Origin: Symbiodinium natans
Lineage: Eukaryota; Sar; Dinophyceae; Suessiales; Symbiodiniaceae
Direction of reading: 5' to 3'
NCBI GenBank assembly: GCA_905221605.1
Contig: CAJNDS010002190.1
Span: forward strand, 935,788-999,787
DNA: 64,000 nt
This document shows positions 28,970-37,059 of this stretch, piece after piece. Position numbers and translations under genes: made by a program. The notes under the pieces are model-generated. The model searched no databases. It had not been told where the DNA came from and saw nothing but the letters and a program-made list of their open reading frames with translations. Position 1 is the first letter of the stretch. Each line of letters starts with the position of its first letter.

Positions 28970-29308
28970 GGACAAGCAAAGCGGCGTTGCGAACCCCAAC
29001 AGCCCTAACAACCCTAGTGACCCTACTTTAAGCCCACGAAGCATCCCTCAGGCCGACTTCCTAAGCTCTGTTCGCCTGTTTGGCCTCACCCTTGGGCGAA
29101 CAATTACTTGCTGTTGGTTAGTAGGGAATGAGGGAATGAGGTACCCTGTATACTCCCTTGAAGGGTATATATATATATATATAGGGTGATATAGGGTACC
29201 TCATTCCCTCTGTTAGGGTCGGTTGGGCTCAAGGGCCTTGAACTCAGAGTTTTCTTAGAGCCTGCGCCCTGTGGGTTCGGGTTTTGGGTCCAGGTTCAGG
29301 GCCCCTGA
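28970..29308 (+). CDS. Coding-like exon split by a family J element
   Basis: Acceptor TTACTCTTCTGGCGTCCAAG| precedes a frame DKQSGVANPNSPNNPSDPTL, then SPRSIPQADFLSSVRLFGLT and LGRTITCCWL. Removing 29122-29211 with one GTTAG copy joins it in frame to GSVGLKGLELRVFLEPAPC and a TGA at 29306. Asn/Pro/Ser-rich start. Product unknown. Confidence 0.6.
29122..29211. mobile_element. MITE-like element, family J, TSD GTTAG
   Basis: TIR AGGGAATGAGGTACCCTGTA against the complement of TAGGGTACCTCATTCCCT. GTTAG flanks it (29117-29121, 29212-29216). A TA microsatellite forms the loop. Related copies: 29913-30046 (with array) and 32460-32549. Confidence 0.87.
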
Positions 29309-29503
29309 GTGATCATGGCCCCCTGAACCCATCACTCTAAACCCTCATGAACCCTCATAAGCCTCCCATGAATAACCCTCTAACAACACGCCAATCACCC
29401 TCAAGCCAGCCTAAACCCTAAACCCTAAACCCTATACCCTAAACCCTAAACTCTAAACCCTAAACCCTAAACCCTAACCCTAAACCCTAAACTCAGTCCG
29501 CAG

Positions 29504-29558
29504 GAGGGAACCGCAGAAGCTATCCACATGGGAGCCAGCCGAAGCAGGAGCCCCAGAG
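29504..29558 (+). CDS. Coding-like exon with clean borders, frame ambiguous
   Basis: Acceptor CAGTCCGCAG|GAGGG and donor CCAGAG|GTTTTTTGG. Either EGTAEAIHMGASRSRSPR or REPQKLSTWEPAEAGAPE is open. Confidence 0.45.
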
Positions 29559-29912
29559 GTTTTTTGGGAGGTTTAGGGCCTGTTTAGGGTTTCGGGCTGA
29601 GGGTTTTAGGAGGTAGGAGGTGTAGGGTTTAGGGTTTAGGGTTTAGGGTTTAGGGTTTAGGGTTTAGGGTTTTAGGAGGTTCAAGGTGTAAGTTTAGGGG
29701 TTTAGGGGGGTTCGGGTTCAGGGTGGTGGGGCTGGGGAGGGTTTGTAGGGAGCCCCCTTAACACGAAACCTGTTCGTGCTCGCTATCTTCGGCTGGACAG
29801 ATGCCCCTTCAGTAAATACTTTTGAGTTGCAAGTTACTAGGCTTCGACTTCCAGGGTTGAAGCTTGACCCCAGGACTTAGAAACCTTCAGCCCAACTAAC
29901 CATACTGGCTCT

Positions 29913-30046
29913 TAGTAGGGGATGAGGGAGTTCGGAGCCCTCTATAACCCGTCAAAGGGCACGCAATGTAAGGGTTGAGAGCACCTGAACCCCAAACCTC
30001 AAAAACCCTAAACCCTGCACCCTATAGGGTACCTGCTTTCCTTGAG
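29913..30046. mobile_element. MITE-like element, family J, with small internal array
   Basis: TAGTAGGGGATGAGGGAGTT at the left and CCCTATAGGGTACCTGC-type sequence at the right; CCCTAAA-like units at 29985-30020 are inserted in the right arm. Confidence 0.65.
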
Positions 30047-30061
30047 GATATAGGGTCTACT

Positions 30062-30170
30062 TAAAAGCCTTTTTAACTTAGTAAGTCTACTTAGTATCCC
30101 CTAGAATCCCCTTTATGTCATCTCCTAGCTCAACTTCCTAACCGTACTAAGTCAACAAAAGGTCTTCCAG
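30062..30170. mobile_element. MITE-like element, family L
   Basis: TTAAAAGCCTTTTTAACTTA at the left against the complement of TAAGTCAACAAAAGGTCTTC at the right; the interior TCTACTTAGTATC is shared with 11481-11570. Confidence 0.72.
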
Positions 30171-30210
30171 TTTAGGGTTTAGGGGTTTAGGGTTTAGGGT
30201 TTAGGGTTTA

Positions 30211-30300
30211 GGGCCCTTGGGTTGTATAGGGTATCTAAGGGTATCTAAGGGGTCCCCCTTTTTAAGGGCCCATATCAAGGGACCATGTAACTAATCCAGG
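30211..30300. mobile_element. Family H, partial copy after an array
   Basis: GGGCCCTTGGGTTGTATAGG to GGGACCATGTAACTA; the left end is replaced by a TTTAGGG array. Confidence 0.6.
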
Positions 30301-30419
30301 AATCCCTAAACCCCAACCACTAAACCCAAAACCCTAAACCCGAAACCCTAAACCCTAAACCCTTAACCCTCCCTTAAGAACCCATGTATCTACCCTAGGA
30401 TTAGGGCTTAGGGTCTATA

Positions 30420-30720
30420 ATGGTTTGCCAGGTCATCAAGGGACTCAGACTAGTACCCCTACGTACCCTAAAGGTTCCCCTTAATATACTCCTTATATGG
30501 CCCTTGTATTCCCTTAGGGGATCCTTAAAAAAGGGCACCCTAAACCCTAAACCCTAAACCCTAAACCCTAAACCCTAAACCCTAAACCCTAAACCCTAAA
30601 CCCTAAACCCTAAACCCTAAACCTTCAGGGTCCAAGGTAGAACCCTTGTAAGGTCATGCCTCGGTGGTTCAGTACCTCCTGGACGCGCGCGCCGAGTTGA
30701 GTGCGCAGGCGCCTCTTGAG
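30420..30720 (+). CDS. Ankyrin-repeat-like exons joined by a GT-AG introner-like element
   Basis: Left piece NGLPG (to 30431) and right piece HASVVQYLLDARAELSAQAP (from 30653) join exactly across a GT-AG intron at CCAG|GTCATC...TTGTAAG|GTCATG. GHASVVQYLLDARAEL is a typical ankyrin second helix and turn. The right exon ends before a TTTAGGG/TTCAGGG array near 30720. Other ankyrin-like exons lie at 26106, 33900 and 36635, but stops between them argue against one gene. Confidence 0.65.
30432..30652 (+). mobile_element. Introner-like element, family N (GT-AG), with CCCTAAA array
   Basis: AGGTCAT is duplicated at 30430-30436 and 30651-30657 and supplies both splice sites. Ends CAAGGGACTCAGACTAGTAC and complement CAAGGGTTCTACCTTGGACC form a loose TIR. 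The interior contains TTCCCCTTAATATACTCC (family N) and about 12 perfect CCCTAAA units (30537-30623). Confidence 0.8.
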
Positions 30721-30723
30721 CAT

Positions 30724-30910
30724 TTAGGGTTCAGGGTTCAGGGTTTAGGGTTTAGGGTTCAGGGTTTAGGGTCTAGGGTTTAGGGTTTAGGGTTTAGGGT
30801 TTAGGGTTTAGGGTTCAGGGTTCAGGGTTTAGGGTTTAGGGTTTAGGGTTCAGGGTTCAGGGTTCAGGTTTAGGGTTCAGGGTTCAGGGTTCAGGGTGGG
30901 TTGAGGGTTT
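30724..30910. repeat. TTTAGGG array with many TTCAGGG units
   Basis: About 25 heptamers in which TTCAGGG and TTTAGGG occur in runs. Downstream, 30911-31180 shows only degenerate G-rich sequence. Confidence 0.93.
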
Positions 30911-31189
30911 AGGGTAAGGGATTGCCGGGGCACAGTGTGATTCCCGGGCGGATCAAGGGATCCTTTACTACCCCGACCGTACTACCCCTGCCGAAAATAT
31001 GGTCCAAATAAGGGTTTGGTGTACGATTTAGGGTTTAGGGTTACGGGTTTACGGTGTCCTTAAGAAGCAAAGGCTTCCGCCCTTTTTCCCTGCAGGGTTT
31101 GGGGTTGAAGGTTTAGGGTTTGGGGCTAGGGTTTCGGGTTTGATTTTGGGTTTAGGGCCAGTACTCAGCTTCTTCATAGGACCTGGGGC

Positions 31190-31265
31190 GGAGGGTCCCT
31201 CTTTATGATGGCAATGAAGAGCAGCACCTCGCTGATGGCTGTGACAACGAAGTCAAGCAAGTGTC
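31190..31265 (-). CDS. Possible membrane-segment exon on the minus strand
   Basis: On the minus strand the frame LLDFVVTAISEVLLFIAIIK then RDPPPQ reads like a transmembrane helix with a charged edge. A stop lies just upstream, and the plus strand is also open nearby. Weak call. Confidence 0.25.
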
Positions 31266-31731
31266 AACCCCAGATCGCGCAGTAGTGGAGGACATCCTCG
31301 GTTGCACTTTCTGCGTGCACCCTATACATCTTCAGATGAGAAGTTGCTCAAGCACAAACTGCAGTGCATCCATTGCCCCAGCTATTCTGACGGCCGCTCA
31401 TACATGGCAGAACCTTTCACGGTATCCATGCAGTCCCTGTACTGCTCAAAAAAAAATTCAATGCTGCTGCGCTTTGCCCTTTAAAGCTTTTGAGAAGCAT
31501 TCCTCAGCACATTCATACCCCAAAAAACCCTAAACCCCAAAAACCCTAAACCCCAAAAACCCTAAACCCTAAACCCTAAACCCTAAACCCTGACACATCC
31601 CAAAACCCTCGGGCTCCAGGTATACAAATAACACCTCAAACTTGGGGGTGGAAAGCCTGTAAATCATACCTAGTTCGGGCTATTTGGAGCCTTAGGGTAG
31701 GCCCTATAACCTTAAAGATAGAAAAAAAAAC

Positions 31732-31812
31732 CCTAAACCCTAAACCCTAAACCCTAAACCCTAAAACCTAAACCCTAAACCCTAAACCCTAAACCCTAAA
31801 CCCTAAACCCTA
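31732..31812. repeat. (CCCTAAA)n array, about 11 units
   Basis: Array directly before the exon beginning at 31824. Confidence 0.93.
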
Positions 31813-31823
31813 ACGGCAAATTG

Positions 31824-32299
31824 AATGCCTACCAGCCGGCCCTGGGGCTTCCCCACCAGTTGGGCTCCGAACCCCGCTTCAGCTGCGGCTTCGGAGTGGA
31901 GGCACCTGCAAACCCTAAGGGTCCATGTGCCGATATAGTATATACATGGGCCCTAAAGCTACTATATGGGAACCCCTTCAAGGCCCAAGTATGTACTATA
32001 TAGGTACATGGCATGGACCCTTAGGGAAAACATGCCGGCTGCGGCCCGCGGCGCACGACGCGCATGGCGCGAACGCTTTTCTGCTTGGTAGGCCAGTGGT
32101 ACCCTTTACCTTTTTTTGGGCTCTGGGTTCTCGAATAAACGAAACTAACCAAAAGAAGTACCCTTATTATAGGATGGTTGCTGGGCTACCAAGTCTTTTC
32201 TTCGAGAATCGTGTTCCTGAGGGTATCATTTTGCGCTTCGCGCTGAAGACCGAGCAGATCAACGGCATGACCAAGGGTCAAGCCATGCGCTGTCTATGA
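31824..32299 (+). CDS. Gene 3' part interrupted by two different TIR elements
   Basis: Three pieces form one frame when two elements are removed: NAYQPALGLPHQLGSEPRFS then CGFGVEAPAK (31824-31912), HAGCGPRRTTRMARTLFF (32031-32082), and ENRVPEGIILRFALKTEQIN then GMTKGQAMRCL with TGA at 32297. The left element is family S (31913-32026), the right is family D (32083-32194). Two unrelated elements restoring the same frame in one short gene is strong evidence that the flanks are coding. No domain recognised. Confidence 0.65.
31913..32026. mobile_element. MITE-like element, family S
   Basis: TIR CCCTAAGGGTCCATG (perfect 15 bp), extending imperfectly through GTATATACATGGGCC. Flanked by short A-runs (likely AAA TSD). 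The TIR starts with CCCTAA, one heptamer-like unit. Confidence 0.85.
32083..32194. mobile_element. MITE-like element, family D, TSD CTTTTCT
   Basis: CTTGGTAGGCCAGTGGTACC at the left against CTGGGCTACCAAG at the right. A perfect 7-bp CTTTTCT lies on both sides (32076-32082, 32195-32201). Array-free, 112 bp. Sister of element 2 in the RCC1-like gene. Confidence 0.88.
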
Positions 32300-32459
32300 C
32301 ACCACCATTTCCCAGTGGTGCCACAAAATCCTGTCTAGCATGCTTTTGAGGGTACCGAAACACTAGTTCAGGGTACCGAAACACTAGTTCAACCCAAAAC
32401 CCTAGTACTGCAAGGGGGTTCTGTGGGACGGCTCGGCAAGCTGCTGAAACTAGGCTCCT

Positions 32460-32549
32460 GGTAGGGAATGGGGGAATTAGGCGCCTTATATGATCCCTTC
32501 AAGGGTAACGCAGGAAGTATAGGGTACCTAACTCCCACATTCCCTACTA
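32460..32549. mobile_element. MITE-like element, family J
   Basis: GTAGGGAATGGGGGAATTAG at the left, complement of TAACTCCCACATTCCCTAC at the right. 90 bp, no clear TSD. Confidence 0.8.
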
Positions 32550-32587
32550 TCTATGAAGGCCTTACCCCCTCTAAAGGGTTCTGAAGT

Positions 32588-32679
32588 AAGGGCCCTTGGG
32601 TTGTACAGGGTATATAAGGGGTAGATAGCAGGTCCCCTTTTAAAGGGCCCAGATTAAGGGGCCATGTAACGACCCTAAG
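32588..32679. mobile_element. Family H, second partial copy
   Basis: GGGCCCTTGGGTTGTACAGG through GGGGCCATGTAACGACCCTA. Confidence 0.65.
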
Positions 32680-32987
32680 ACATGCCCTGCGAAGAGAAAG
32701 TAGGTTTAGAAAGCAGGGTTTAGGGTTTAGGGTTTAGGGTTTAGGGTTTAGGGTTTAGGGTTTAGGGTTTGAACCCTTATTTCCTTCTTTGGGAGTTAGG
32801 TTCCCTTGTAAACTCCTTGATGCAACAAAGGGGCACCCGTTTAAGTCCTAGGTTCCGGGGCAACCTAGATGATGTCCTCACGTCCCTGTGGGTCGGTTTA
32901 GGGTTTAGGGTTTAGGGTTTAGGGTTTAGGGTTTAGGGTTTAGGGTTAATTAAGGGTTCAGGGTTTAGGCCGCTCCTCCTGCCACAG

Positions 32988-33044
32988 GTGACCATCGGAG
33001 GCGTGCCACAATATGATGCCGCTCGGCTGGGATGGAGTTCCTAA
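32988..33044 (+). CDS. Coding-like terminal exon with a strong acceptor
   Basis: CTCCTCCTGCCACAG|GTGACC is a textbook pyrimidine-tract acceptor. The frame VTIGGVPQYDAARLGWSS ends with TAA at 33042. Confidence 0.55.
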   Translation: MTIGGVPQYDAARLGWSS

Positions 33045-33669
33045 ACTCCCAACCTCTAAAGCTCTTAATGTTAACCCTAAACTCCCTAAACCCTTGAAAC
33101 CCTTGAAGCCCTTGAAACCCTAAGTCCTAACTCCCCAAAAGCTATGCCGGGCTTCAGTAGATGTGATCCCCGTACGATTCAGGGTCCAGGCAATTTTGTT
33201 GCAGGCCCCAGGGTCATTCAAAGACCTCGCCCTCCGCTAGGCAACGGATGGACTCCTGGGGTCACAGAAGGGTCCTTATTCGCTACGAGCCTGTATCGTT
33301 ACATATGGTTCAAACCCATGAAGGTCATCCTGGCTGTTCTTTCGATATACGGCGACGACGACGATCGTGATTTTTATCAATCATGTTTCTGGCAAGTTTC
33401 TCTCAAAAGACATTCTTAAGCTCATACAGGAGCACCAACAGCATCCCCCACGGAATTATCCTACAACCTACTCAAAGTACCAATTCCACTGAAACAAGCC
33501 CCTCTAAGCCCCACAAAACCTACCCCAAGCCCTTTTCTCAGCAAATAGAAATAGGCCCTATGCATTCCCATGCAGATGAATTCGGACCCCTACACCCTAA
33601 ACCCGAAACCCAAAACCCTAAACCCTAAACCCTAAACCCTAACACTGCAAATTCCCCGGCTCAAGCAAG

Positions 33670-33727
33670 GTGCTCCATGCTGCCGTCAGCGGTGAGGGCT
33701 GCGGCGGCAGCCTTTTGTCTGCCAGAG
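33670..33727 (+). CDS. Coding-like exon
   Basis: Acceptor CTCAAGCAAG|GTGCTC, frame VLHAAVSGEGCGGSLLSAR, possible GA donor CAGA|GACCC. VLHAAVSG resembles an ankyrin first helix, but the exon is too short to be sure. Confidence 0.4.
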
Positions 33728-33742
33728 ACCCTAAATCACGCC

Positions 33743-33892
33743 CTAAACCCTAAACCCTAAACCCTAAACCCCTAAACCCTAAACCCTAAACCCTAAACCC
33801 TAAACCCTAAACCCTAAACCCTAAACCTGAACCCTGAACCCTGAACCCTAAACCCTAAACCCTAAACCCTAAACCCTAAACCCTAAACCCTG
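33743..33892. repeat. (CCCTAAA)n array, about 20 units
   Basis: Nearly uninterrupted, with a short CCCTGAA patch. Ends CCCTGCACTCAG| at an exon. Confidence 0.94.
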
Positions 33893-33899
33893 CACTCAG

Positions 33900-33960
33900 G
33901 GGTTGAGATCGTTGAGCACCTCCTGGCGGCCAAAGCGCCGGTCACCTGCGACGCAGAGGG
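33900..33960 (+). CDS. Ankyrin-repeat-like exon
   Basis: Acceptor CTGCACTCAG|GGG directly after a CCCTAAA array; frame GVEIVEHLLAAKAPVTCDAE matches the ankyrin pattern VEIVxxLLxxxAxVxxxD. A TTTAGGG array follows. Confidence 0.6.
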
Positions 33961-34226
33961 GAGGCCAGGGAGTTGAGAGGAGGAGGGAGTCTGAGTAGGG
34001 TTTAGGGTTTAGGGCTTAGGGCTTAGGGCTTAGGGTTTTTGGTTCAGTAGGGTCTAGGGCTAGGGGGTTGGTTTGGAGTTAAACTACTGTTTCGTAAGGT
34101 TTAGGGGGTTAAGTTCTAGGGTTTCGGGGCTAGGGGTTTCGGGTTGTTGAGGTTTGCGGAGTTTCTGGAGGCATGGAAGGGCTTTGGGGGTTGAGGGGTT
34201 GAGAGCTTCGGGGCTTGAAGGCTTGG

Positions 34227-34366
34227 GTTTAGGGTTTAGGGTTTAGGGTTTAGGGTTTAGGGTTTAGGGTTTAGGGTTTAGGGTTTAGGGTTTAGGGTTT
34301 AGAGTCTAGGGTCTAGAGTCTAGGGTCTAGGGTCTAGGGTCTAGGGTTTAGGGTTTAGGGTTTCAA
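34227..34366. repeat. TTTAGGG array with TCTAGGG/TCTAGAG patch
   Basis: About 11 perfect units, then a block of TCTAGGG variants, then TTTAGGG again. Confidence 0.93.
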
Positions 34367-34551
34367 TACAAAGTGCTGGCCGAGAGCCACGAGGGTTTTG
34401 GGGTTCAGGGAGCACCAGAGTATTTATTGGAGAGGTTGAGGGCTTTGAAACCCTAACTCTCAAACCCCAAACCCCAAACCCCAAACCCTAAACCCTAAAC
34501 CCCAAACCCTAAACCCTAAACCCTAAACCCTAAACCCTAAACCCTAAACGA

Positions 34552-34646
34552 AGATCCCAAAACTCCCACGTGCGCGAGGTCGCTGCTGCACATAGCTTTC
34601 CACACCGGCCCGAAGCTGAGGAATGGGGGCATCTGAGGATGCCGGG
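34552..34646 (+). CDS. Coding-like exon, unknown product
   Basis: Frame RSQNSHVREVAAAHSFPHRP then EAEEWGHLRMPG, between CCCTAAA (34440-34546) and TTTAGGG (34650-34722) arrays. No normal AG acceptor. 34730-35510 holds G-rich unique DNA and a poly-C run but no clear exon. Confidence 0.4.
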
Positions 34647-35359
34647 GTTTAGGGTTTAGGGTTTAGGGTTTAGGGTTTAGGGTTTAGGGTTTAGGGTTTA
34701 GGGTTTAGGGTTTAGGGTTCAAAGCCTTGAATTGAGGCTTGAGGGATTCTTCAGGAGTTTAGGGCCGGGTTTTTGATGTAGTCTTTACAGGGCATTTCGG
34801 GTTATTTTGGGTTTCGGGGCTTCGGGGCTTTAGGGTTTGTGGCGTGAAAAGTTCTCAGAGGTTTTTGGGCGCAGCTTTGTTCGAGGTGAAGATCTAGTGA
34901 TGTGCCTGCATGCTTGGTTCAGTAGGGGCACAGAGCTTAGAGGGTTCAGAGAGTTTGGGGTGTTCGGAGGGTTTCGGAGGGTTCAGAGGATTTAGGAGCC
35001 ATCATCAGCTGAGCCATTCCTGTTGCTTGAAGGGTCGTGGGTAGTTACATATGCAGCTCGGCCCATGGCCTAGACTGAGCCAAGGTACGTGTAATGAGGG
35101 TCTCGTGTTAGAGGGTGTAGGGATAGCCATAGTGACTGAAAGCTAGACATGCGACTAAGCATGCACTTGCCAGTAAGTTTCCAAAAAGGAAGACGTTACT
35201 GTACGCCGTAATCCCCAGTGGAGCCATCGAGTATTATAGGCTGGCGGTTTCCCAAAGCGACGCTTGTTCGCAGCAGGTTGGCGAACGCCTAATTGTCCGA
35301 AATAGGGGAACCCCTTGTTCTACTCCACACATAGCAGAATCCCCTTGAGACATGGACCC

Positions 35360-35382
35360 CCCCCCCCCCCCCCCCCCCCCCC
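35360..35382. repeat. Poly-C tract
   Basis: A C-run of roughly 23 bases or more inside a family K-like context (GGACCCC... AACTTTGGGTACCCC). Poly-C tracts recur beside elements in this window. Confidence 0.85.
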
Positions 35383-35515
35383 AACTTTGGGTACCCCAAT
35401 GTTTGCGAAGCCACCTCTACAGTACATATTTTTCCAGTAGCCCTAAACCCTAAACCCTAAAACTTAGACCCGCAACTGCTTGGCATGCAGCTTCCCAAGC
35501 TCGACACCATGTAGG

Positions 35516-35744
35516 TTAGGGACCAAATGAACCCTAAATTTGGGTTGTCATATACCCGATACAAAGGGAAATTCCTATGGAGTATATGAAACAGGGTTTA
35601 TACTGCTGCTATAGGTGAGTGTATATAAGGTTCCTTTTTAATATTGGTGAGCGTATATGTTGGGTGTCCTTTTTGGGGATACAAGAAATATAAACCCTAC
35701 TTCATATGATCTCTAAGCCCTTTTAGGGTTCATTTGGTCCTTAA
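35516..35744. mobile_element. MITE-like element, family M, 229 bp
   Basis: TIR GGACCAAATGAACCCTAAA, perfect over 19 bp, with TTA/TTAA at both edges. The TIR ends in a telomere heptamer, CCCTAAA. No coding capacity. Confidence 0.88.
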
Positions 35745-35751
35745 GGAAGGT

Positions 35752-35940
35752 GGTAACCCTAATGGTTTCCCTTAATATACTCCTAATATGGCCCCTGCAT
35801 TGATTTAGCACCCTAAACCCTAAACCCTAAACAGGTAACCCTAATGGTTTCCCTCAATATACTCCTAATATGGCCCCTGCATTGATTTGGAACCCTAAAC
35901 CCTAAACCCTAAACCCTAAACCCTAAGCCCTAAACCCTAA
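35752..35940. repeat. Family N fragment duplicated in tandem with telomere arrays
   Basis: AACCCTAATGGTTTCCCTTA ... TGGCCCCTGCATTGATTT appears twice (from 35755 and 35839), each copy ending in a CCCTAAA array. An element fragment plus array has been amplified as one unit. Confidence 0.8.
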
Positions 35941-36135
35941 ACCCTAAAGCCGTCCAAACCCTAAATCTTAAGAAAGGGGTCCCCCAAGCCCTAGGGTACC
36001 ACTCTCAGGGGGTTCCAAGGCAAAGTCCTTTGAACCCCCTCCAGGCCTCAGCCTAAAACCACCGAAGCCCTAAACCCCCTAAACCCTAAACCCTAAACCC
36101 TAAACCCTAAACCCTAAACCCTAAACCCTAAGATT

Positions 36136-36231
36136 TTTTCCCCACTACGAACAGTCCTGAACAGGGCTTAGGGTACCCCCTGTTACAATCCCTATGAAGA
36201 ACTGTTTGTAGAAGGGGGAACATCCTAACTT
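36136..36231. mobile_element. MITE-like element, family B, diverged
   Basis: CCACTACGAACAGTCCTGAA at the left and complement ATGTTCCCCCTTCTACAAAC at the right. 36240-36620 downstream is degenerate CCCTAAA-like sequence only. Confidence 0.65.
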
Positions 36232-36634
36232 ACAGTAAACCCCTAAACCCTAAGCCTTAAAAAAAACAAAACTAAATCCCTACACCCTGAACCATAAATC
36301 CTAAGCTCCTAGACCCTATGCCCTATATCCCTAAAGCCCTAAAGCCTAAACCCCTAACCCCTAAAATCCTAAATCCCTAAACGCCCCTAAACCCCCTAGA
36401 CCTAAACCCTAAACACTAAAGCCCTGAAGCCCTAAACCCTAAACCCTAAACTCCTAAACCCTAAACTCCTAACCCCTAAAGCCCTAAACCCCATAAACCC
36501 CCTAAACCCCCCTAAAGCCCTGAAGCCCTAAGCCCTAGCCCCTAAAGCCCTGAAGCCCTAAACCCCTAAAGCTCTAACCCCTAGAGCCCTAAACCCCATA
36601 AACCCCCTAAACCCTAGACCCTTTTTTGGGCAAG

Positions 36635-36692
36635 GCAATGTCCCTGTCATTGAGCTGCTGCGACGCGAAGTGGAGGATAAACCAGGTCTGGG
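36635..36692 (+). CDS. Ankyrin-like exon fragment
   Basis: Acceptor TTTTTTGGGCAAG|GC, frame GNVPVIELLRREVEDKPGL, which fits an ankyrin second helix and turn. Confidence 0.45.
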
Positions 36693-37059
36693 GAGGGTTG
36701 CGGGTTTAGGGTTTAGGGGCTTACGGTTCAGGGTTTAGGTTTCAGGGGCTTCGGGTACTGTATCCCTGTAACTTGAAGCCCTTGACTCAGAACCCCTACA
36801 TGCTAAAGCCTATGAGATCCTAAATCCTCAGCCCGAAGCTCTAAAACCTTGTCCTCCACGTCTCTGTCAACCCTAAACCCTAAACCCGTTTAATACGGGG
36901 TGGGTTTGATTAAGGTTTCGGGTTTATAGGCCCCCCCCCCCCCCGTGGGTGGCTTAAATAGGGTCTATTTGGAAGCTGGGACTCGGGTTTTCTTATAGCC
37001 ATACACGTTTCCACGAGGGTACGCTGCTGTCACGTCAGCCGTACTATGGAGACCTCAGG

